Source of the DNA: Maribellus luteus
GTDB lineage: Bacteria > Bacteroidota > Bacteroidia > Bacteroidales > Prolixibacteraceae
Direction of reading: 5' to 3'
Assembly: GCF_003576475.1 (NCBI RefSeq)
Contig: NZ_QWGR01000008.1
Coordinates: 142,658 to 206,657 of the forward strand
DNA: 64,000 bases
Below, one piece after another: positions 16,975 through 24,914 of the stretch (its first letter is position 1; each line of letters begins with the position of its first letter). Position numbers and translations under genes: made by a program. The notes below the pieces were generated by a model. That model did no database searches, was not told the origin of the DNA, and was given only the letters and a program-made list of their open reading frames with translations.

Positions 16975-17343
16975 ATGAAAAAAGTTATAAAAATTATACT
17001 TCTTTCTCCGCTTGTAATAATACTTGCAGCACTGGTCATATTACCAGTAAAATATTCTCCAACCTATGTTTATCGACTAATTAGTCAGAATGTTGCCGAT
17101 GTTTATGACTACCAAAAATACGAGAACCGCGTAATTAAAGGATCGGATGATACTTTTCAGTTCGAGAAAAAATTGGATGAGGCTTATGTTGAAGCCTTGT
17201 TTCAGGACAGGGTTGTAAACTCAGGTTTTAAAACTTTTGATGAGTGGGCCGAAAAATCGCAAACTACAGCATTGATTTTTATCCGAAAGGATACCATTTT
17301 GCATGAGAAGTATTTTTATGATGACACCGGAAACTACGCCTGA
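16975..17343 (+). pseudogene. N-terminal fragment of a serine hydrolase (beta-lactamase family)
   Basis: 122 residues. A signal anchor (residues 1-25, 'IKIILLSPLVIILAALVIL') is followed by 'YSPTYVYRLISQNVADVYDY' and ends in '[17 protein letters not shown]'. That last string is the beginning of the class C beta-lactamase-like domain in Bacteroidota serine hydrolases. The Ser-x-x-Lys motif that should come next is absent. The frame runs into unrelated DNA around 17325-17340, where a hexapeptide-acetyltransferase fragment begins in another frame. A -7 box TATATTTG lies at 16934-16941, so the fragment may still be transcribed. Confidence 0.7.
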
Positions 17344-17671
17344 CGAAATTGAAGCTATGTTTAAGTTTCCCGGGAAGAAAGGAGATACCATTATCGGGAA
17401 TGATGTGTGGATTGGGATGGAGGCCATTGTAATGCCAGGTGTCACTATCGGCGACGGTGCAATTATCGGGGCTCGTTCGGTGGTTGTGAAAGATGTTGAG
17501 CCTTCAATTGTAGGAGGGAATCCTGCCAAAGCAATTAAAAAACGATTTACTGAAAAGGATATAAAAACGCTTCTTGAATTAAAATGGAGGAATTGGGAAG
17601 TGCAAAAAATCGAACAAAACCTTGACGCGATTCAAAATTCAGACATTGACAAATTACTACAACTTAAATGA
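17303..17671 (+). pseudogene. C-terminal fragment of a CatB/Vat-type xenobiotic acetyltransferase
   Basis: The frame from ATG 17303 gives 122 residues, but homology to the family starts only around '[20 protein letters not shown]'. It then follows the left-handed beta-helix hexapeptide pattern '[19 protein letters not shown]', '[15 protein letters not shown]' and '[14 protein letters not shown]'. These are the last ~100 residues of Vat/CatB-type acetyltransferases, normally ~210 residues long. The N-terminal half with the catalytic His is missing. It is fused out of frame to the serine-hydrolase fragment, so a deletion or recombination probably joined two genes. An active enzyme is unlikely. 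Confidence 0.75.
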
Positions 17672-17743
17672 CAATTCCTAGCATCATCAATTGGATGAGA
17701 TAAATTATACAATAACATTTCCATACTTTCTCACCCCTGTTAG

Positions 17744-17767
17744 AACCTCCCTTTCGGAGGTTTTTTT
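17744..17767 (+). terminator. Intrinsic terminator of module copy 1
   Basis: AACCTCC (17744-17750) pairs with GGAGGTT (17757-17763) and is followed by a T run. The same stem sequence with a different loop is at 23213-23236. In both places an operator-like sequence follows within about 35-50 bases. Confidence 0.8.
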
Positions 17768-17794
17768 ATTGCCATTTGGTTCGCAATTATAATT

Positions 17795-17850
17795 CAGAAC
17801 TTCGGAAATTTTTTCCCGAACGAATTTTACTAGCAACTACCAGACTTTTG
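17795..17850 (+). promoter_or_regulatory. 21-bp-spaced repeat operator and -7-like box, copy 1
   Basis: CAGAAC (17795-17800) and CCGAAC (17816-17821) are 21 bases apart. A -7-like GACTTTTG lies at 17843-17850, after 21 more bases. The same arrangement, with the same distances and similar flanks (AATTATAATTC before, TTTCCCGAACGA within), lies at 23264-23319. It precedes the ABC transporter operon. Confidence 0.6.
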
Positions 17851-17894
17851 TGGTTATAAAAAGATATGGACATGCCAGAAAATTATACTGCTTT

Positions 17895-18767
17895 ATGAAT
17901 ACTTTAGAAATTAAAAATCTCAGTCTTACATATCAAAATAATCACCAGGCAATTAAAGATATTTCCTTAAAAGTTGGTAACGGAATGTTTGGTATCTTAG
18001 GTCCAAACGGTGCCGGAAAGTCATCTTTAATGAAAACAATTGTTGGCCTGCAGAAACCATCATCCGGTAGTATATTATTCAACGATATTGATATCATTAA
18101 TAATCCTGGTTACATAAAAAAAAGCTTGGGATTTCTTCCGCAGGATTTTGGCGTGTATCCAAAAATTAGTGCCTACAATCTTTTAAATCATATTGCCCTG
18201 TTAAAAGGAGTCAAAGACCGTGTCGAACGCAAAAGTCAAATTCAATATCTGTTGAATAAAGTGAATTTATGGGATTTTAGAAACAAAGAAGTTCATACAT
18301 TCTCGGGTGGGATGAAGCAGCGTTTTGGCGTGGCTCAGGCATTACTTGGAGATCCAAAAATTATTATTGTGGACGAGCCAACGGCAGGGCTTGATCCGGC
18401 AGAACGCAATCGTTTCAACGCTTTACTAAACGACATCAGCACAGAAGTAATCGTAATTCTTTCAACACATTTGGTTGAAGACGTACGAAATTTGTGCTCG
18501 GAAATGACAATCATTAATAAAGGTGAAATTCTGACCACGGGTAATCCCAAATCGTTAATCGCTGAACTGGAAAATAGAGTTTGGTCGAAGACAATCAGTG
18601 CGGATGAGCTGGATTTTTACCAAACAAATTGCCAGGTTATCAGCCAGCAATTAATTGAACGGGAATTGCAAATTACCGTATTTTCGGAAGAACAACCCAA
18701 TGATTTTATTCCCACAAAACCATTGTTGGAGCACGTTTATTTTTATGCGCTAACTAAAAATAAATAG
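17895..18767 (+). CDS. ABC transporter ATP-binding protein
   Basis: 290 residues from ATG 17895 ('MNTLEIKNLSLTYQNNHQA'). An in-frame GTG at 17850 overlaps the predicted -7 box and is rejected. It has all nucleotide-binding motifs: Walker A 'GPNGAGKSSLMK', Q-loop 'GFLPQDFG', signature 'FSGGMKQR', Walker B 'IIIVDEPTAGLD', and switch His in 'LSTHLVEDV'. This subfamily drives ABC-2-type exporters. The stop is two bases from the start of the permease/M1 peptidase fusion, its certain partner. Substrate unknown. Confidence 0.95.
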   Translation: MNTLEIKNLSLTYQNNHQAIKDISLKVGNGMFGILGPNGAGKSSLMKTIVGLQKPSSGSILFNDIDIINNPGYIKKSLGFLPQDFGVYPKISAYNLLNHIALLKGVKDRVERKSQIQYLLNKVNLWDFRNKEVHTFSGGMKQRFGVAQALLGDPKIIIVDEPTAGLDPAERNRFNALLNDISTEVIVILSTHLVEDVRNLCSEMTIINKGEILTTGNPKSLIAELENRVWSKTISADELDFYQTNCQVISQQLIERELQITVFSEEQPNDFIPTKPLLEHVYFYALTKNK

Positions 18768-18769
18768 CT

Positions 18770-21700
18770 ATGAATTCAATCGTTAGATTCGAATTAGTGA
18801 ATACCTCAAGGAGTTGGCTCACCTACTTCTTTGCCATTATTTTAGTATTGTCAGGTGTTTTTGGTGGCAACAAGTTTACGCTTACTGCCGGAGAAGGAAT
18901 TTACCTTAATTCACCTTACTCCATTGGTTTTATGTTGGGCATGTTGAGTTTATCCATTATATTTTTTGCGATTTTATACTCAACTCAATTCCTTTTTAAG
19001 GAATGGGATGCAAAGTTCGACCTTGTATTTTTTTCACTTCCATTCTCCAAAATGACTTATTTGAGTGGGAAATTCTGGTTTTTCTATCTGAAAACATTTT
19101 CCAGCTTTTTGTTTCTGGTTTTAGGATTTGTGATTGGTCAGACTTTGAGGGGAGGAAATGAAATGCAGGCAGGCTTAAATCTTTGGCATTATCTGTATCC
19201 TCTCCTGATTTTTGGATTGCTAAATAGTTTTTTTGTATGTAGCTTTTTGTTTTTTCTGACCTATACAACCCGCAAAAAGTTATTGGTAGTTGTGGGAGGC
19301 TTGTTGCTTTATGTGCTTTACATGGTGCTTTTGGTATTTTCCAATTCGCCTTTCATGTCAGGCAGTACACCCCAATCTGCAGAAGCACAACAGATCTCTG
19401 CGTTATTAGACCCGTTTGGCTTGTCCGCCTATTTCTTTGAAGCCGGGGTTTTCTCCGTTCAGCAGAAGAATAACTTAATCGTTCCTTTGTCGGGATGGCT
19501 ATTAATTAACAGAACTGCTTTTTTTCTGGTATCGATACTGTTCTTACCAATCGGGTTCAGGTTATTTTCGTTTTCAATACGACCTGGTAAAAGAGCAAAT
19601 AAAGGAAATGAATTGGAGTCTTCCGCAGTAATCGGAAAGTTAGACAATTTCCAAACTCAGAAACCCGACTTTGGAATTCTGGCAGGTTTTAAATCCGTAT
19701 TGTCGTTCATGAAAACCGACTTAAGCTATTTGTTTAAAAGTATTACCATTGTTGCTGTTTCCATCTTACTTGTGTTTTATATAGGAATGGAAATGTTTGC
19801 CGAAATAGATAAAGGTATTCGATTACCGGAAAAATATGTTAGTTCCGGATTAATGGCTACCTCTGTTTCCTCAAACTTCCATTTATTAGGATTGCTGATA
19901 CTGGCTTATTTTGTCAACGATTTGTATTGGAGAAGTCAGGGCTCCAATTTTCTATTGATTGAAAAAAACACCTATTTCTCCAATAGCAAATTAGCAGGAC
20001 ACATTCTTTCAGTTAGTATTCTATTGATATTCCTGACTGGGATATTAATTCTTGAAGGATTGATATTTCAACTCAGCTACTCATACACAAGGATTGATTG
20101 TTATGCCTATTGGGGAGTGGTAGTTTTCAATACTTTCCCATTGATTCTTTTTTCAGCTTTTTTATTGCTGATAAATGATAATATCAGCAATCGGTATATT
20201 AGCCTTGGAGTTTCAGTTGTAAGTGTTTTTGTTTTGGCTAGTCCTTTTTCAAAAACAATTATCAAATATCCTTTATTTCAGATATTTTCGGGATATAAAG
20301 GTGTTTTCAGCGACTTTAATGGCTATGGAATCTATCTTTCTGCTTTCTCTCAACGACTGTTGTTCGGATTAGGTTTTATTGGATTGTTATGGTTCTTAAA
20401 TGATTATGCCAAAACAGGAAAATGGAACATACGCAAATCTATTCCCGCATCTATATTGATTATTATGAGCGTATTAAATGGAGTGCTTTTTATGAAAGGA
20501 TATGTTCCTCAAGATAAGGAAAGCACAATATTAGAAGCTGTTCATTATGAAAAAAATTTCCGGGCATATAAAAACAAACCACAACCGACCATTACAGATG
20601 TTGTAGCGAAAGTTCATCTTTTCCCGTCTCGAAATGCCTATCAGGTTGAGGGAGAATATGTCTTGAAAAATCAAACAAAATTTCCCATCCAAAAGGTGTT
20701 GATAAACTTTAGCCCGGATTTAAAAATTGAATCTGCAGTATTGAACAGCTTGAATGAAAGCATTGCGATAAATGAATTTGTAACCGAAATCAATTTAAAC
20801 GAGTCATTACAGCCAAATGAAAAAGCGAAATTGAACTTTATCTTATCGTATAAATGGTTTGCTGTTAACGGACACCAATCTGTCAATGCAATTATAGGCA
20901 ATGGATCTTTTGTGAGAATAAGCAGATATTTTCCCTTAATAGGTTATCAGGAAGACAGGGAGGTTGGCGATGATCAGCAAAGAGCAAAATATGATTTAGG
21001 TGAAGCATCTGAATTAAAAAAATTGGAAGCCCCGGAAGTATTTGATAGGGATTTTATCAATTTAAATTTGACTCTTTCTACAGTAAAAGGTCAAACTGCA
21101 TTAGGTACCGGTGATTTAAAGAAACAATGGTCAGCAAATAACAGGAATTATTTTGAGTACAGTGCAAAAAATATTCCTTTCCGTTTCGCGATTTCATCTG
21201 CAGCTTATCAGCATAAAAAGGTCCGTCATAAAGACGTTGAAATCAATATTTTTTACGATGAAAATCATGCAGAAAATGTTGATCAACTTATCACAAACGC
21301 AAGAATTACATTAGATTATTGCAGCGAGAATTTTGGTAAATATCCTTTTACAAGTATCAATTTTGTTGAAGTATCTTCTTTTACCAAAGGTTTTGCAGCC
21401 ACGGCATATCCCTCTGCTGTATTTATGACCGAGAATAAACTCTTCCATGCGAATATTACTGCAGATAAAAAACAGGATGTGATTAATGAACTGGCAGGAC
21501 ATGAATTATCGCACTTATGGTGGGGAAATAACCAAATAAAGCCGGATGCCAGAGAAGGAGCTGCAATGCTCACTGAAACATTGGCCATGTATACTGAAAT
21601 GATGCTATACAAAAAGATGTATGGCAAGGATAAAATGATGGAGCGAGTTGGAATCCATCAGCTAATTTATGAAACCCGGAAAGGATTAGATGGTGACCAG

Positions 21701-21940
21701 CCTCTTTACAAAGTTACCCACGAGAATATACATATATCATATTCAAAAGGAGCTATGATTATGGTTGAATTAAGTGAGTTAATTGGAGAGGATAAAGTAA
21801 ACCTTGCCCTCCGGAATTTTTTGAAGAATAATTCATATCCAAAGAAACCAACCTCTTTGGATTTACTTGCCGAGTTTTATGCAGTCTTACCAAACGAAAA
21901 AATGAAAACCAAGGTTGATAGCCTGTTCAAAACAGAGTAA
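18770..21940 (+). CDS. ABC-2-type permease fused to M1 family metallopeptidase
   Basis: 1056 residues. The first ~570 residues contain about twelve hydrophobic helices in two groups, as in ABC-2 permeases. Residues ~600-1056 are an M1 (gluzincin) aminopeptidase domain: zinc motif 'HELSHLWWGN' (H911, E912, H915) and third ligand Glu in 'MLTETLAMY' (about E936, with two extra residues compared with the usual spacing). A Tyr-containing 'YSKGAMIMVEL' follows. The domain probably faces the periplasm after the last helix. The fusion type is known in Bacteroidota, but its substrate is not. It works with the ATPase just upstream. Confidence 0.9.
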   Translation: MNSIVRFELVNTSRSWLTYFFAIILVLSGVFGGNKFTLTAGEGIYLNSPYSIGFMLGMLSLSIIFFAILYSTQFLFKEWDAKFDLVFFSLPFSKMTYLSGKFWFFYLKTFSSFLFLVLGFVIGQTLRGGNEMQAGLNLWHYLYPLLIFGLLNSFFVCSFLFFLTYTTRKKLLVVVGGLLLYVLYMVLLVFSNSPFMSGSTPQSAEAQQISALLDPFGLSAYFFEAGVFSVQQKNNLIVPLSGWLLINRTAFFLVSILFLPIGFRLFSFSIRPGKRANKGNELESSAVIGKLDNFQTQKPDFGILAGFKSVLSFMKTDLSYLFKSITIVAVSILLVFYIGMEMFAEIDKGIRLPEKYVSSGLMATSVSSNFHLLGLLILAYFVNDLYWRSQGSNFLLIEKNTYFSNSKLAGHILSVSILLIFLTGILILEGLIFQLSYSYTRIDCYAYWGVVVFNTFPLILFSAFLLLINDNISNRYISLGVSVVSVFVLASPFSKTIIKYPLFQIFSGYKGVFSDFNGYGIYLSAFSQRLLFGLGFIGLLWFLNDYAKTGKWNIRKSIPASILIIMSVLNGVLFMKGYVPQDKESTILEAVHYEKNFRAYKNKPQPTITDVVAKVHLFPSRNAYQVEGEYVLKNQTKFPIQKVLINFSPDLKIESAVLNSLNESIAINEFVTEINLNESLQPNEKAKLNFILSYKWFAVNGHQSVNAIIGNGSFVRISRYFPLIGYQEDREVGDDQQRAKYDLGEASELKKLEAPEVFDRDFINLNLTLSTVKGQTALGTGDLKKQWSANNRNYFEYSAKNIPFRFAISSAAYQHKKVRHKDVEINIFYDENHAENVDQLITNARITLDYCSENFGKYPFTSINFVEVSSFTKGFAATAYPSAVFMTENKLFHANITADKKQDVINELAGHELSHLWWGNNQIKPDAREGAAMLTETLAMYTEMMLYKKMYGKDKMMERVGIHQLIYETRKGLDGDQPLYKVTHENIHISYSKGAMIMVELSELIGEDKVNLALRNFLKNNSYPKKPTSLDLLAEFYAVLPNEKMKTKVDSLFKTE

Positions 21941-21974
21941 ATCAATATGCCTATTGGGAAAAAATTATAACCAG

Positions 21975-23180
21975 ATGAAGAACTATAATTATCTCATTAT
22001 GAAAAGAATGACGAAATTGTTTATGATTACAGGAATATTGACCATAGCATTCTCATGCTTTGCTGATGGAAAAAATATACAACAGAAACTTCGTATTGAA
22101 AAACAGGATGACAATAACCAGATCTTAATTGCAGCAGGAAAGCCAGAAACAAAAGCTGGTTTGCTTGATGACAAATGGGAAGATATCGACTTGGTAATAA
22201 ATACAGGTGAAACACAGCTTGGCGGAACCTTAACGATTCCGAACAAACTTGAAACATCGTCTTTGGTTATAATGAGTTCGGGGAGTGGAGATCAGGACAG
22301 AGATGAAACACTGGATGGTTTTAGAGTTTTTAAAATTATAGCTGATCATCTGGCCTCAAAAGGAATTGCCTCTTTTCGTTATGATGACAGAGGTGTTGGC
22401 ACAAGCACCGGAAATTTTGTTAATAGCACCCTGGAAGATCATGTGGCCGATCTGGAAAGTATAATGGATTATTTTAAGTCAGCAGAAGAACATCAATTCA
22501 ATGAATTCACCTTGTTTGGCCATAGCCAGGGTGGAATTCTTGCTGCCAAAGTTGCAGTTGGAAATGAGGCGGTGAAAAAAGTAATACTAATGGGTGCAAC
22601 GGCAGTTCCGCTTGTTGACGTTGTGCTTTATCAGGTAAGGCAGGAATATAGACAGACGAATATCCCGAAGTCGATTATTGAAGCCAATGTATCGGCACAT
22701 AACAAATTAATGAGGGCTATTGAGGACAATAGAAATATAAAAGAAGTTCTTCATGAATTCCGGGAAAGTACAAAGGCCATTTTGTATGAGTTGTCATCGA
22801 CAGAACAAGTTGCGGACACCCTAAAAATAGAAAAGGAGGCTACCGCCCAGACGAATGAATTCGAAATAATTTATGCTTTGCCATCACTTACATCCTTTCT
22901 TTACTATGACCCGGCAAAAGATTTTGAAAAATTGGAAGTACCGGTATTGAGCTTGTTTGGCGGTTTAGATAAACAGGTTACCATCGATCAAAACAAAGAC
23001 CGAATGGAAAATGCACTGCTCAAATCAGGAACAGATTATCAGCTATTAACTTTTGATAAGGCCAATCATTTATTCCAAGAAGCAGAAACCGGCAACAGAG
23101 AAGAATATGCAACGCGTGAAAAGAAATTTGTGGATGATTTTTTAGTGGAGATATCACAATGGATCCTACGAACTGAATAA
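21975..23180 (+). CDS. Exported alpha/beta hydrolase
   Basis: About 401 residues from ATG 21975; ATG 21999 ('MKRMTKLFMITGILTIAFSC') is an equally good start and puts the signal or lipoprotein peptide at the very N-terminus. The hydrolase core has 'VIMSSGSGDQDRDETLDGF', a nucleophile elbow 'FTLFGHSQGGILAAKVA' (Ser between His and Gln), acid region 'LSLFGGLDKQVTIDQNKD' and His in 'FDKANHLFQE'. This is the Ser-Asp-His layout of the dienelactone hydrolase/peptidase S9-like group. It starts 34 bases after the transporter-peptidase fusion and ends at a terminator, so it is the last gene of that operon. Confidence 0.88.
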   Translation: MKNYNYLIMKRMTKLFMITGILTIAFSCFADGKNIQQKLRIEKQDDNNQILIAAGKPETKAGLLDDKWEDIDLVINTGETQLGGTLTIPNKLETSSLVIMSSGSGDQDRDETLDGFRVFKIIADHLASKGIASFRYDDRGVGTSTGNFVNSTLEDHVADLESIMDYFKSAEEHQFNEFTLFGHSQGGILAAKVAVGNEAVKKVILMGATAVPLVDVVLYQVRQEYRQTNIPKSIIEANVSAHNKLMRAIEDNRNIKEVLHEFRESTKAILYELSSTEQVADTLKIEKEATAQTNEFEIIYALPSLTSFLYYDPAKDFEKLEVPVLSLFGGLDKQVTIDQNKDRMENALLKSGTDYQLLTFDKANHLFQEAETGNREEYATREKKFVDDFLVEISQWILRTE

Positions 23181-23212
23181 GTAGCTTCCATTATGTTGGA
23201 TTAATATTTCTT

Positions 23213-23236
23213 AACCTCCCATAGTGGAGGTTTTTT
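23213..23236 (+). terminator. Intrinsic terminator of module copy 2
   Basis: AACCTCC (23213-23219) pairs with GGAGGTT (23226-23232), then a T run. It ends the ABC-peptidase-hydrolase operon. The stem is identical to that at 17744-17763. Confidence 0.82.
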
Positions 23237-23263
23237 ATTGCTATTTAGCCCCTAATTATAATT

Positions 23264-23319
23264 CCGAACTTCTGCAAAGTTTTCCCGAACGACTCGTGCA
23301 TCTGACTGCTCTACCTTTG
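23264..23319 (+). promoter_or_regulatory. 21-bp-spaced repeat operator and -7 box, copy 2
   Basis: CCGAAC at 23264-23269 and again at 23285-23290, 21 bases apart, then 21 bases to TACCTTTG (23312-23319), a perfect TAnnTTTG -7 box. The layout is identical to that at 17795-17850. It drives the interrupted oxidoreductase gene. Confidence 0.65.
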
Positions 23320-23376
23320 TTTCATGATTTCGTTGAAAATCAAAGAAAAGAATTTCAAATACTAAAAATAGATGTC

Positions 23377-24375
23377 ATGAAAAAAACAATGTAAGCAATT
23401 GTAGCAACAGCTTATGGAGGTCCGGACGTTCTAAAATTACAAACCGTGCCAAAACCACAAATAAAAGCAAATGAAGTTTTAGTAAAAGTTGTGGCCACTA
23501 CCTCAACAACTGCCGATGGAATGATGCGTACCGGGAAACCCTATTTCGGACGTTTAATGACCGGGTTGTTTAAGCCCAAACATGCCATTCCCGGAACCGG
23601 CTTTGCCGGCTATATTGCAGAAACCGGCTTAAAAGTTAAAAAATTCATTCTCGGCACCCGGGTATTTGGTGAAACCACCTTGAGAATGAGTGCCAATGCC
23701 GAATTTGTTGCGGTGCCAGAAGACGGAGTTATCCTGCCTATGCCTGATAATATGACCTACACCGAAGCCGCCACTTATGGCGATGGGCATGTAACTTCGT
23801 TAAACTTTCTGAAAGAGATTGCCAAAATAAAACCCGGACAAAAAGTATTGATCAATGGAGCATCCGGAAGTCTTGGTACGGCAGCCGTTCAGCTTGCCCG
23901 TAATTTTGGCGCCGAAGTAACCGGGGTTTGCAGCTCGCGAAATGTAGGTTTGGTAAAATCGCTGGGGGCCGATCATGTTATTGACTACACCCGCGAAGAT
24001 TTTACTACCGGCAAAATTAAATACGACCTTGTTTTTGATACCGTTGGAAAAAGTTCATACTCAAAAAGCAAAAACATTCTTACTGATTCAGGAAAATATG
24101 TGTCGCCGGTACTAAAATTCTCTTTGCTAATGCAAATGTTTTGGACCGCAGTTTTCAGTAAAAAGAAAGCCATGTTTGGAGCAACAGGATTGCTTTCTGA
24201 CAGTGAACTTCGCAATTTAATTTCTCAGCTGTCAAACTTTTTCACCGAGGGGCATTTAAAAACAGTTATCGATCGACAGTACCCGCTTGAGAAAGTTAGT
24301 GAAGCACACCGCTATGTAGCTTCAGGGCATAAAAAAGGCAATGTTGTAATTATTGTTGATCCAAAAAACACATAG
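23377..24375 (+). pseudogene. NAD(P)H quinone oxidoreductase-like (MDR family), interrupted by an early stop
   Basis: ATG at 23377 reads MKKTM and then meets TAA at 23392-23394. The same frame continues as 'AIVATAYGGPDVLKLQTVP', the canonical N-terminus of medium-chain quinone oxidoreductases (usually MKAI...). One A-to-T change of AAA to TAA would explain it. From GTG 23446 the frame is open for 309 residues, with a Rossmann motif 'GASGSLGTAAVQLARNFGAE' and 'LGADHVIDYTREDF'. Internal initiation would remove the first beta strand of the catalytic domain. The gene is therefore either newly inactivated, translated from 23446 as a shorter protein, or affected by a sequencing error. Confidence 0.75.
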
Positions 24376-24433
24376 CCCAAACGTGCTGCAAAATTTATTT
24401 TCAACCCGATTCATTTAGCGATTGAAGAAAGGA

Positions 24434-24508
24434 TGGTCTGACTTTCGAAATCCGAACGTCCGACTTCTCCAAATACGTCGAATGCCATATCTCTGCAATG
24501 TAATTTTG
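24434..24508 (+). promoter_or_regulatory. Operator/promoter module, copy 2
   Basis: GGTCTGACTTTC (24435), ACGTCCGA (24456-24463), 13 bases, GTCGAATGCC (24477-24486), 14 bases, then -7 box TAATTTTG (24501-24508). The spacing and key words are the same as at 7786-7860. It precedes the DUF4260-to-transporter operon, whose first ATG is 27 bases after the box. Confidence 0.65.
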
Positions 24509-24534
24509 ATTCTAATTTATTCAAAATCAAAACG

Positions 24535-24909
24535 ATGATGATTTTTCTAAAAATAGAAGAGATAAGCATGCTATTCCTTTCATTCTATGTGAGTTTACTT
24601 CTGGGATACGAATGGTGGCTATTTATACTCTTCTTATTTACTCCGGATATCAGCATGTTTGGCTACTTGCTGGGAAAGAAAATTGGCGCCGCTATATACA
24701 ACATCTTTCATTACAAATTTTTGGCAGTGTTTATCGGGATTATCGGATTTGCTATTTCAATAAAAGAACTGGCTTTTGCAGGAGCCATTTTATTCGGACA
24801 CAGCTCGTTCGACAGGTTATTTGGTTACGGCTTAAAATATTCGGAAGGATTCAATTTTACGCACCTCGGAGCCATTGGGAACAAAAACAATGAAAACAGA
24901 AACAATTAA
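24535..24909 (+). CDS. DUF4260 family membrane protein
   Basis: 124 residues with three or four hydrophobic helices. It matches the DUF4260 pattern: 'YEWWLFILFLFTPDISMFGY' near the N-terminus, 'GAAIYNIFHYK' in the middle, and 'GHSSFDRLFGYGLKY' close to the end. The family's function is not known; it is an inner-membrane protein. It is the first gene after the operator at 24434 and is five bases upstream of a TonB-dependent receptor, so the two are co-transcribed. Confidence 0.88.
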   Translation: MMIFLKIEEISMLFLSFYVSLLLGYEWWLFILFLFTPDISMFGYLLGKKIGAAIYNIFHYKFLAVFIGIIGFAISIKELAFAGAILFGHSSFDRLFGYGLKYSEGFNFTHLGAIGNKNNENRNN

Positions 24910-24914
24910 ACAAG

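Noticed and set aside
17850..17894. Longer start for the ABC ATPase (GTG 17850)
   Set aside because: It overlaps the last base of the predicted -7 box; the family N-terminus begins at ATG 17895.
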